From positions 6,484 through 70,483 of the forward strand of contig NZ_BAABHS010000040.1 in the NCBI RefSeq assembly GCF_039542225.1: a stretch of 64,000 bases of DNA. The letters are read 5' to 3'. Position 1 is the stretch's first letter; every line of letters starts with the position of its first letter. The position numbers and the translations under genes are program-made. The DNA is from Yinghuangia aomiensis (GTDB lineage: Bacteria; Actinomycetota; Actinomycetes; Streptomycetales; Streptomycetaceae). The notes beneath the pieces are model-generated. The model saw nothing but the letters and a program-made list of their open reading frames with translations, was not told the DNA's origin and searched no databases. Shown in pieces: positions 45,923 to 53,719 of the stretch.

Positions 45923-47323
45923 ATGCCCGCAGCGCCGAGCGCTTCGTACTCGATCACCGCCCGACTCGAGGTCCCCGCCGGGGGCCGCGTGGTCAGCCAG
46001 CTCACCAACGCGGTGGAATCCGCGGGGGGTTCGGTCACGGGCCTGGACGTCACCGCATCGGGGCACGAGCGGCTCCGCGTCGACGTGACGATCGCCGCGT
46101 CGTCCACCGACCACGCGGACGCGCTGGTCGAAGCGCTCGCCGCGATCGAGGGTGTGGCCCTCGGCAAGGTGTCCGACCGGACGTTCCTCATGCACCTCGG
46201 CGGCAAGATCGAGATGCAGGCCAAGCACCCGATCCGCAACCGCGACGACCTGTCGATGATCTACACCCCGGGTGTCGCGCGCGTGTGTCTCGCGATCGCG
46301 GAGAACCCGGAAGACGCGCGCCGCCTGACGATCAAGCGCAACACGGTCGCTGTTGTCACCGACGGCTCGGCCGTGCTCGGCCTCGGCAACATCGGCCCGA
46401 AGGCCGCGCTGCCGGTCATGGAGGGCAAGGCCGCGCTGTTCAAGCGCTTCGCCGGCATCGACGCGTGGCCGATCTGCCTGGACACGCAGGACCCCGACGA
46501 GATCGTGCGGGCCGTCCAGTTGATGGCCCCCGGCTTCGCCGGGATCAACCTCGAGGACATCTCCGCGCCGCGCTGCTTCGAGATCGAGCGCCGTCTGCGC
46601 GAGACCCTCGACATCCCGGTCTTCCACGACGACCAGCACGGCACCGCCATCGTCGTGCTCGCCGCGCTGACCAACGCCCTTCGGGTGGTGGGGAAGAAGA
46701 TCGAGGACGTCCGCCTGGTGATGTCCGGCGCGGGTGCGGCCGGCACGGCGATCCTCAAGCTGCTGCAGGCCGCCGGCCTGCGCGACGTCGTGGTCGCGGA
46801 CGTGCACGGTGTCGTGCACGGCGGCCGCGACGACCTCGGCGACGACCTGCGGTGGATCGCCGACCACACCAACTCCGAGGGCCTGACCGGGACTTTGAAG
46901 GAAGCCGTGGTCGGCGCGGACGTGTTCGTCGGCGTCTCCGCGCCGAACGTCATCGACGGCGGCGACGTGGCGAAGATGGCCGACGACGCGATCGTGTTCG
47001 CGCTCGCCAACCCGGAGCCGGAGATCTACCCGGCGGTCGCCCAGGAGCACGCCGCGGTCGTCGCGTCGGGCCGCAGCGACTTCCCCAACCAGATCAACAA
47101 CGTTCTGGTTTTCCCGGGGGTGTTCCGCGGACTGGTCGACGCGCAGAGCCGGCACATCACAACAGACATGTTGTTGGCCGCGGCTCGGGCGCTCGCTTCC
47201 GTCGTCACCGACGACGAGCTGAACGCCAGCTACATCATTCCGAGTGTGTTCCACCCGGAAGTGTCGAACGTCGTCGCGGCCGCCGTCCGGGACGCGGTTC
47301 TCGAGGACCGTCGGCAATCATGA
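45923..47323 (+). CDS. NAD(P)-dependent malic enzyme with N-terminal ACT-like domain
   Basis: A 466-residue enzyme decarboxylating malate to pyruvate. Residues 1-85 resemble a regulatory ACT domain (SYSITARLEVPAGGRVVSQL). The catalytic part has YTPGVARVCLAIAENP, the catalytic lysine region GLGNIGPKAALPVMEGKAALF, the metal ligands in VFHDDQHGTAIV, and the dinucleotide fold VMSGAGAAGTAILKLL. It resembles the shorter bacterial malic enzymes (no phosphotransacetylase tail). GAGGAG precedes ATG 45923. mae-hup-murA order matches Streptomyces as I recall. Cofactor preference cannot be set confidently from sequence alone. Confidence 0.93.
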   Translation: MPAAPSASYSITARLEVPAGGRVVSQLTNAVESAGGSVTGLDVTASGHERLRVDVTIAASSTDHADALVEALAAIEGVALGKVSDRTFLMHLGGKIEMQAKHPIRNRDDLSMIYTPGVARVCLAIAENPEDARRLTIKRNTVAVVTDGSAVLGLGNIGPKAALPVMEGKAALFKRFAGIDAWPICLDTQDPDEIVRAVQLMAPGFAGINLEDISAPRCFEIERRLRETLDIPVFHDDQHGTAIVVLAALTNALRVVGKKIEDVRLVMSGAGAAGTAILKLLQAAGLRDVVVADVHGVVHGGRDDLGDDLRWIADHTNSEGLTGTLKEAVVGADVFVGVSAPNVIDGGDVAKMADDAIVFALANPEPEIYPAVAQEHAAVVASGRSDFPNQINNVLVFPGVFRGLVDAQSRHITTDMLLAAARALASVVTDDELNASYIIPSVFHPEVSNVVAAAVRDAVLEDRRQS

Positions 47324-47439
47324 TCGGGACCCGCCGTATGCCGGGCGGTGCGACGAGCGTACGAATGCTGGTCGTATCGTCGGGGTGTGGCGGGCGTGCA
47401 CAGCCCCGATTCGGGCCCGTAATCTGCCACGACCCGCCA

Positions 47440-47463
47440 AATCACGGGGCTTTCCGCGTGATT
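47440..47463. promoter_or_regulatory. Inverted repeat in the hup upstream region
   Basis: AATCACG and CGTGATT form a 7-bp dyad about 95 bases before the HU gene, in a relatively A/T-rich patch that probably also holds its promoter. The 233-base gap contains no other assignable feature. Confidence 0.3.
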
Positions 47464-47556
47464 CGGCGTGTCCCTGATTAGGTTCCGGGCCCGGATACGT
47501 GCAGGATTCGTCCCCGGGGCAAGAACAGCGAGTTGGAAAGACCACGGGAGAAATAC

Positions 47557-47838
47557 ATGAACCGCAGTGAGCTGGTGGCCGCCCTCGCGGAGCGGGCCGA
47601 CGTCACGCGCAAGGACGCCGACGCCGTGCTGAACGCCTTCGCCGAGGTCGTCGGTGAGATCGTCAGCAAGGGCGACGAGAAGATCACGATCCCCGGCTTC
47701 CTGAGCTTCGAGCGGACCCACCGCTCGGCGCGCACCGCGCGCAACCCGCAGACCGGCGAGCCGATCGAGATCCCGGCCGGCTACAGCGTCAAGGTCTCCG
47801 CGGGCTCGAAGCTCAAGGACGCCGCCAAGGGCAAGTGA
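47557..47838 (+). CDS. hup: Nucleoid protein HU
   Basis: A 93-residue histone-like DNA-bending protein, full length for HU without the Lys-rich C-terminal tail of the second actinobacterial HU (HupS). Signatures: MNRSELVAALAERADVTRKD, GDEKITIPGFLSFERTHR and the DNA-intercalating arm RTARNPQTGEPIEIPAGYSV. It compacts the vegetative nucleoid and acts as a dimer. CGGGAG before ATG 47557 supports the start. A strong hairpin follows, and the convergent gene is murA. Confidence 0.96.
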   Translation: MNRSELVAALAERADVTRKDADAVLNAFAEVVGEIVSKGDEKITIPGFLSFERTHRSARTARNPQTGEPIEIPAGYSVKVSAGSKLKDAAKGK

Positions 47839-47875
47839 CCGGGCGCGCTCGCTGAGCGCACTCGATCGCACGTAA

Positions 47876-47914
47876 GCCGAAGGGCGGTTCCCGGTACGGG
47901 AACCGCCCTTCGGC
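47876..47914. terminator. Terminator between hup and murA
   Basis: GCCGAAGGGCGGTTCCC and its complement form a perfect 17-bp stem around GGTAC. It sits between convergent genes and can serve both directions. Confidence 0.8.
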
Positions 47915-47978
47915 GTCGACGCAGGTGGTCGAACAAGTTGGTCGGTGCGCGCCGCCCCCCGGGCGGCGCGCGTCCGGC

Positions 47979-49442
47979 TCAGGCCACGCCTTGGCCGACC
48001 GTCTCCGGGAGTTCGTCCCCGCGGTCGTCGGCCACCACCCCGGCCTCGTCGGCCGCGCGGGCGGCCAGACCGCCGGAAACGCCCTGGGACGCCGTCTGCG
48101 GGGCTTGCGGCTGGGGGTCGGCCGGGGGCAGCCCGACCCGGGCTCCGAGAGCCTCCAGCTTGCCCAGGAAGCCCTCGTAGCCGCGGTTGATCAGGTCGAT
48201 GCCGTGCACGCGCGACTTGCCCTCCGCGGCCAACGCCGCGATCAGGTACGAGAAACCACCGCGCAGGTCGGGGATGACCAGGTCCGCGCCGTGCAGCTTC
48301 GCCGGGCCCGAGATGACCGCCGAGTGCTGGAAGTTGCGCTGCCCGAACCGGCACGGCGTTCCGCCGAGGCACTCGTTGTAGAGCTGGATCGTGGCACCCA
48401 TCTGGTTGAGCGCGGAGGTGAATCCGAGGCGCGACTCGTACACCGTCTCGTGCACGATCGACAGCCCGGACGCCTGCGTGAGCGCCACCACAAGCGGCTG
48501 CTGCCAGTCCGTCTGGAAGCCCGGGTGCACGTCCGTCTCCAGCGCGATCGCGCGCAGCCGGCCGCCCGGGTGCCAGAACCGGATGCCGTCGTCGTCCACC
48601 CGGAACGCGCCGCCGACCTGCCGGAACACGTTCAGGAACGTCATCATGTCCAGCTGCCGCGCGCCCCGCACGAACACGTCGCCGCCGGTCGCCAGCGCCG
48701 CGCACGCCCACGACGCGCTCTCCAGGCGGTCCGGCAGCGCCCGGTGCGTGTAGCCGCCGAGGCGGTCCACACCGGTGATCCGGATCACCCGGTCGGTCGC
48801 CACCGAGATGATCGCGCCCATCTTCTGGAGCACGCAGATGAGGTCTATGATCTCCGGCTCCACGGCCGCGTTGCGCAGCTCGGTGGTGCCTTCCGCGCGC
48901 ACCGCGGTCAGCAGGACCTGCTCGGTGGTGCCGACACTCGGGTACGGGAGTTCGATCTTGGTGCCGTGCAGTCCGCCGGGCGCTTCCAGGTAGAGGCCCT
49001 CGGGGCGCTTGTCCACCGTCGCGCCGAACTCGCGCAGCACGTTCAGGTGGAAGTCGATCGGCCGGTCGCCGATCCGGCAGCCGCCCAGGTCCGGGATGAA
49101 CGCCCGGCCGATGCGGTGCAGCAGCGGCCCGCACAGCAGGATCGGGATGCGGCTGGAGCCGGCGTGCGCGTCGATGTCCGCGACGTTCGCCAGCTCGACC
49201 GACGACGGGTCCATGACCAGCTCGTCCGGCTCGTCGCCCTCGTACACCGCCACCCCGTGCAGTTGGAGCAGGCCGCGCACAATGTGCACGTCGCTGATGC
49301 CGGGGACGTTGCGCAGCCGGCTCGGCTCCTCGCCGAGCAGGGCCGCCACCATCGCCTTGGGCACCAGATTCTTGGCGCCCTTGACCCGGACCTCGCCCTC
49401 GAGCGGGGAACCACCGTGAACGAACAGCACGTCGTCTTTCAT
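47979..49442 (-). CDS. murA: UDP-N-acetylglucosamine 1-carboxyvinyltransferase
   Basis: A 487-residue enzyme for the first committed step of peptidoglycan synthesis, transfer of enolpyruvate from PEP to UDP-GlcNAc. KGAKNLVPKAM holds the Lys-Asn pair that binds substrate, and PDLGGCRIGDRPIDFHL holds the reactive cysteine on the mobile loop, so fosfomycin sensitivity is expected by this criterion. The C-terminus carries about 55 extra Ala/Gln/Pro/Asp-rich residues beyond the usual end (ALGARVGL). ATG 49442 gives MKDDVLFVHGGSPLEG. It is convergent with hup and divergent from yqgE. Confidence 0.95.
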   Translation of the reverse strand: MKDDVLFVHGGSPLEGEVRVKGAKNLVPKAMVAALLGEEPSRLRNVPGISDVHIVRGLLQLHGVAVYEGDEPDELVMDPSSVELANVADIDAHAGSSRIPILLCGPLLHRIGRAFIPDLGGCRIGDRPIDFHLNVLREFGATVDKRPEGLYLEAPGGLHGTKIELPYPSVGTTEQVLLTAVRAEGTTELRNAAVEPEIIDLICVLQKMGAIISVATDRVIRITGVDRLGGYTHRALPDRLESASWACAALATGGDVFVRGARQLDMMTFLNVFRQVGGAFRVDDDGIRFWHPGGRLRAIALETDVHPGFQTDWQQPLVVALTQASGLSIVHETVYESRLGFTSALNQMGATIQLYNECLGGTPCRFGQRNFQHSAVISGPAKLHGADLVIPDLRGGFSYLIAALAAEGKSRVHGIDLINRGYEGFLGKLEALGARVGLPPADPQPQAPQTASQGVSGGLAARAADEAGVVADDRGDELPETVGQGVA

Positions 49443-50104
49443 GAATCTCGCGTTCCTGGACGGAAGTGGCCGACTTCGGACGGAGCACACAAGCCGTGCG
49501 GGATACGCGCGGCACGTGTGGACAACAGCGGACAACGGTACGCGCTCGTTGGCCGGGAAGGTGCATTGTCGGAGGCCCTGGCGGGCACAGGACCTCGGAC
49601 GGGAGCGGGATTCGGGACCCTGGTCCTTCCGGCGCGTCGCCCCTCGCGGTGGCCGCGTCGGGGACCTCGGACGACGGCTGCGGGTGTTACACGTGGGGCT
49701 GGTGTGCTGTGTGGGGGCGTACGGGACGAGGGAGTGGGGTGCGTGGCGGACGCCGCGGCCGCGCCGGGCGCATGGCTGACCCGGGCGCGGCTCCGGACCG
49801 CGCCGCATCCGGGACGCCGGCCGGCGCCGGTCCGGACGCGGCCGCAGGCGCGGGCCGGCCGGTCGGCCGCCGCGGCTTCCTCGCCGGGATTCGCGACAAG
49901 GTCGTCGAGGCCGTCCGCACCGTCGCGCACACCGCGCAGCGCGCGATCGAACACCCCGCAAGCCCCGACGGCCCCGGAAGGCCCGGTGACGCGGGGCGCT
50001 CCGCAAGCCCGGGCGGCCCGGCGAGTCCGCCGGGCGCGCCCGGGATTCCCGGGGAGTCGGCCGGAGGCGAGACTCCGGCGGCCGGCATGCAGGATCATGG
50101 GCGC
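49443..50104. other. Region upstream of yqgE, possibly partly coding
   Basis: The left half (to about 49730) holds the murA promoter region and no gene. From about 49739 the frame of yqgE continues upstream open and with strong GC3 bias: GTG 49739 follows GAGGGAG and ATG 49772 is in frame, giving a Pro/Gly/Ala-rich stretch with one amphipathic segment (RGFLAGIRDKVVEAVRTVAH). This may be an N-terminal extension of YqgE rather than intergenic DNA. Confidence 0.45.
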
Positions 50105-50662
50105 ATGACCGAGGTCTCGCTCACCGGACGCCTGCTCGTGGCGACGCCCGCGCTGACCGACCCGAACTTCGACCGGTGCGTGCTGCTCGTGCTCGACCAC
50201 GACGAGGAGGGCGCCCACGGCGTCGTCCTCAACCGCCCGACCCCGGTCGACGTGCACGACGTGCTGGCCGGGTGGGAAAAGGCGGTCACCGGCCCGGCCG
50301 TGGTGTTCCAAGGCGGTCCGGTCGCCATGGACTCCGCACTGGCGATCGCGTCGGTGCCCGGCGGCGGCGAGCCGATCGGCTGGCGGCAGGTCTTCGGCCG
50401 CCTCGGCCTGGTCGACCTCGACGCGCCGCCCGAGGTGGTCGGCGCCGAATTCGGGTCGATGCGGATCTTCGCGGGCTACGCGGGCTGGGGCCCCGGCCAG
50501 CTGGAGGCCGAGCTGGGCGAGGGTGCCTGGTACGTCGTCGAGTCCGAGCCCGGCGACGCGTTCAGCGCCGAGCCGGAACGCCTGTGGCGGGCGGTGCTGC
50601 GCCGCCAGCGCGGCGAGCTGGCGATGGTCGCGACCTATCCGGAAGACCCGTCGCTGAACTGA
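50105..50662 (+). CDS. YqgE/AlgH family protein
   Basis: A 185-residue cytosolic protein of the YqgE/AlgH fold: SLTGRLLVATPALTDPNFDR at the start, LDHDEEGAHGVVLNRP, FQGGPVAMDSALAI, and RIFAGYAGWGPGQLEAEL with AWYVVE. The biochemical role is not established; some relatives influence transcription or redox responses. ATG 50105 matches the normal family start, with AGGATC upstream; a longer form starting near 49739 or 49772 is possible. The DUF3039 gene follows in the same direction. Confidence 0.88.
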   Translation: MTEVSLTGRLLVATPALTDPNFDRCVLLVLDHDEEGAHGVVLNRPTPVDVHDVLAGWEKAVTGPAVVFQGGPVAMDSALAIASVPGGGEPIGWRQVFGRLGLVDLDAPPEVVGAEFGSMRIFAGYAGWGPGQLEAELGEGAWYVVESEPGDAFSAEPERLWRAVLRRQRGELAMVATYPEDPSLN

Positions 50663-50767
50663 GCGGCCCGGGTCGGCGGGGCACCCGGTCGGCGCATCCG
50701 GGCGGGGGAGGGCGGCGGCCTTGCCCGGCCCGGGTCGGCACGTCCGTCCCCCCGTAGAATCGGACCC

Positions 50768-51070
50768 ATGACCACTCCGCAGGACTACCCGGAGCCCGAG
50801 CGCGTCGGCGGCACCTCCACGCTCGTCGAGGAGACCCCGCAGGTCTCGCACGGCGACGGCGACCACGAGCGCTTCGCGCACTACGTGCAGAAGGACAAGA
50901 TCATGGAGAGTGCCATGACCGGCACTCCGGTGATCGCCCTGTGCGGCAAGGTGTGGGTGCCGGGCCGGGACCCGAAGAAGTACCCCGTGTGCCCCATGTG
51001 CAAGGAGATCTACGAGTCCATGGGCCCGGGCGGCGACGGCGACAAGGGCGGCAAGGGCGGCGACAAGTAG
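50768..51070 (+). CDS. DUF3039 family protein
   Basis: A 100-residue actinobacterial protein with GDHERFAHYVQKDKIMESAM and a three-cysteine zinc-like region (ALCGKVWVPGRDPKKYPVCP, then MCKEIYESM), ending in a Gly/Asp/Lys tail. The family is restricted to actinobacteria and has no assigned function. TAGAAT ends seven bases before ATG 50768 and no ribosome binding site is present, so a leaderless transcript is likely. A neighbouring YqgE gene is the usual context. Confidence 0.85.
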   Translation: MTTPQDYPEPERVGGTSTLVEETPQVSHGDGDHERFAHYVQKDKIMESAMTGTPVIALCGKVWVPGRDPKKYPVCPMCKEIYESMGPGGDGDKGGKGGDK

Positions 51071-51224
51071 CCCTCGGCCTCGTTGCGCGGCCGCGCGGTA
51101 CGGCGGCTCCCGGCGAGCGTCGGCCGCCGGCCGCGTCCGGTGCGCGTCGCGGCAGCGTCCGCGGCGCGCACATCTGCGATCCCGGGCCCCCGCCGCCCGT
51201 CCGGCGCAGTAGCGTGGTGCCGCT

Positions 51225-52055
51225 GTGAACGAAGCGATCATGCTGCCGCTGTCGCTGCGCGAGGCCGTGGACGCGCTGGCCCGCGAGCCCGCCGCCCTTC
51301 CGGTGGCCGGCGGCACCGACCTGATGCCGCGCGTCAACGCCGGGATGCTGCGGCCCCGTGCGCTCGTCGGCCTGTCCGGACTCGCCGAGCTGCGCGCCTG
51401 GCAGTACGACGGTGCCACGGCCGTCATCGGCTCCGGCCTGACCTGGGCCCGCCTGGCGGGCCCGGACCTGGCCGCGGTCGCGCCCGCGCTGGCCGCCGCC
51501 GCGCGCCGCCTCGGCACCCCGCAGATCCGCATGATGGCGACCCTCGGCGGCAACCTGGCCTCGCGCACCCGGGAAGCGGACGCGGTGCCGGTGCTGGCCG
51601 CGCTGGAGGCCACGGTGATCGTGGCGTCGGCGGGCGGCATGCGGGAGTTCGTGTGCGACGCCCGGCCGGGTGCGCAGCTGCGGCCGGGGGAGCTGATCAC
51701 GGGAGTACGGGTGCCGGTCGCGCAGGGCCCGCAGGAGTTCGCGAAGGCGCGCATCTCGACCGGGTTCCACGCCACGGTCGCGCTGGTGGCCGACGCGCGC
51801 ACGGGGGCGGTGCGGTGTGCCGTGGGCGGCATCCGCCCGGGCGCGGAGCGTGCGCTGCGTGCCGAGGCGTGGCTGGCCGGGCGGATCGACCCGGGGACCG
51901 GGCGGCTCGTGGACCGGGACGACGCGGCCCGGTTCGGCGCGCTCGTCGCCGAGGGCCTGTCGCCCGGCGACGGCTCGCGGGCGGCGCGCGCCCACGAGGC
52001 CCGGGTGGTGGCGGCGCTGGTCGGCCGCGCCGCCGAACGGGTGTGGGCGCCATGA
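51225..52055 (+). CDS. Molybdenum hydroxylase FAD subunit (CoxM/XdhB-like)
   Basis: A 276-residue FAD-binding subunit of the xanthine dehydrogenase / CO dehydrogenase type. VAGGTDLMPRVNAGMLRPRA and TLGGNLASRTREAD match the two FAD-contact motifs (AGGTDL and TxGGN). It carries electrons from the iron-sulfur subunit to an acceptor. GTG 51225 gives MNEAIMLPLSLREA. TAGCGT lies nine bases upstream. The stop overlaps the next start (ATGA), beginning a three-gene operon. Confidence 0.9.
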   Translation: MNEAIMLPLSLREAVDALAREPAALPVAGGTDLMPRVNAGMLRPRALVGLSGLAELRAWQYDGATAVIGSGLTWARLAGPDLAAVAPALAAAARRLGTPQIRMMATLGGNLASRTREADAVPVLAALEATVIVASAGGMREFVCDARPGAQLRPGELITGVRVPVAQGPQEFAKARISTGFHATVALVADARTGAVRCAVGGIRPGAERALRAEAWLAGRIDPGTGRLVDRDDAARFGALVAEGLSPGDGSRAARAHEARVVAALVGRAAERVWAP

Positions 52056-53719
52056 CGACGGCGGACGGGGAACGAGGCATGACGGGGGAGCCGGACGAGA
52101 CGGCGGGTTCGTGGGCGATACCCGGGGACGGGTCGGCCGCGGCCCCGCCAGGCTCGGCGAGCGCCGTGCCGGGCCTGGACGCGGGCGCGTCCGGGTTCTT
52201 CTACGCGGTGGACCTGTCCGCGGTGGACGGCGGCGGAGGCCGGGGCGGATCCCGCGGCGGCGACGGCGGGACCGCCGGCCGCCACACGCCGCCGGGGGGC
52301 AACGAGTACGCGGGCGACTACGGCGGGATGCCGGCGAGCGAGCCGCCCCCGTCGGGGTTCTACGACACGATGGCCGCGCCCGGGATGGGCGACGGCGGGT
52401 TTGCGGGCGGGATGCCCGCGCCGGAGGGCGTGGGCCCCGGGGGCTATCCGGGGGGTTATGCCGAGGAGACTCCGCCGTCCGGGTTCTTCCACGCGTTCGT
52501 CCCGGCGGCGGAACCGCCGCCGGGGTCGCCGGGCTTCGGCGCCGATCACGGGTTCCCGGCCGACGGGACGTCGTCGTGGCGGCCTTTTGTGGCGGGCGAC
52601 GCCGGAGAAGCGCCGGAGGATGCCGGGCCGCTGTACGCGGCGCCGATACCGGATCCGTACGCGACAGGCCCCGAGGCGCAGCCCCACGCCGGATACCCGG
52701 CGCCGGGCGGGTTCGACCCCGGGGCGCTGGAGACCACGCTGACCCTGCCGCAGATCGGCGGCGACCTGCCGGACCCCGGCGCGAGTGCCGAACTGCATCC
52801 CCCGTCCGGGTACTTCCACGCGGTGAGCATCGGCGACACGGACTTCGGCGGCCTCCCGTCGGGGACGTTCGGCGGTGCCGACGGGTTCGGGAGCGGTGCG
52901 GAGTTCGGCTCCGGCGCGGTCGTCGGGGAGATGCCCGAAGTACAGAGCGCCCCGCCGTCGTTCGCGGACCTGGAGGCCGGGTTCGGGCCCGACCTCGCCG
53001 CGCTGCCGCCCGACGCTTCGGCCGCCGTGCCGCCGCCCGCGGATCCCCTGACCGGCCCGATGCCCGCAGCCGAGCCCCTCGGCCCGTCGCCGATGGTGCA
53101 CCTGGCTCCGGCGGCGCCCGCCGATGTCCCGGCCATGCCCGGCACGTTCGGGGCCGGTGCGGCGGCGTTGCCGCCGGCCGAGCCGGTCGTGTCGTACACC
53201 CTGAACGTCAACGGAGCCCTGCAGTACGTCGCCGACGGATGGATCGGCGACAGCCTCCTCACCGTCCTGCGCGACCGCCTCGGCCTCTCCGGCGCGAAGG
53301 ACGGCTGCGGGCAAGGCGTGTGCGGGGCCTGCACGGTGCTCGTCGACGGGGCCCCGGCCGCCGCGTGCCTGGTGTCCGCGGCGACGCTCGGCATGCGCGA
53401 GGTGACCACCGTCGAAGGGCTCGTCGGACCCGGGCCGGCCGCGATCCGGCAGGGGCTGATCGAGCAGGGCGCCGTCCAGTGCGGCTACTGCATCCCCGGC
53501 GTGGTGGTCAGCGCCCACGCGCTCCTTGCCCGCATACCCCGGCCCGACGAGGCGACCGTGCGCCGGGCCCTGGCCGGGCACCCGTGCCGCTGCGTCGGCC
53601 CGAACCGGATGGTGGCCGGGGTGTGTGCCGCGGCGGCCGCGACGCCGCCCGATGCCGATCACGAAATCCCCCCGGACGCGTCCGCGTTCGCGCCCGCCGG
53701 GGCGGAGGACGGACGGTGA
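52052..53719 (+). CDS. Molybdenum hydroxylase [2Fe-2S] subunit with long repeat-bearing N-terminus
   Basis: A 555-residue protein, about three times the normal CoxS length. Only the last ~175 residues are the two-cluster ferredoxin: the plant-type cluster CGQGVCGACTVLVDG with a later Cys, and the helical-domain cluster QCGYCIPG...HPCRCVGPNR. The first ~380 residues are Gly/Pro/Ala/Asp-rich with four spaced aromatic motifs: SGFFYAV (47), SGFYDTM (101), SGFFHAF (143) and SGYFHAV (252). No signal peptide is seen. The start overlaps the FAD-subunit stop, and no internal start with a good ribosome binding site was obvious, so the long form is preferred. Confidence 0.85.
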   Translation: MTTADGERGMTGEPDETAGSWAIPGDGSAAAPPGSASAVPGLDAGASGFFYAVDLSAVDGGGGRGGSRGGDGGTAGRHTPPGGNEYAGDYGGMPASEPPPSGFYDTMAAPGMGDGGFAGGMPAPEGVGPGGYPGGYAEETPPSGFFHAFVPAAEPPPGSPGFGADHGFPADGTSSWRPFVAGDAGEAPEDAGPLYAAPIPDPYATGPEAQPHAGYPAPGGFDPGALETTLTLPQIGGDLPDPGASAELHPPSGYFHAVSIGDTDFGGLPSGTFGGADGFGSGAEFGSGAVVGEMPEVQSAPPSFADLEAGFGPDLAALPPDASAAVPPPADPLTGPMPAAEPLGPSPMVHLAPAAPADVPAMPGTFGAGAAALPPAEPVVSYTLNVNGALQYVADGWIGDSLLTVLRDRLGLSGAKDGCGQGVCGACTVLVDGAPAAACLVSAATLGMREVTTVEGLVGPGPAAIRQGLIEQGAVQCGYCIPGVVVSAHALLARIPRPDEATVRRALAGHPCRCVGPNRMVAGVCAAAAATPPDADHEIPPDASAFAPAGAEDGR

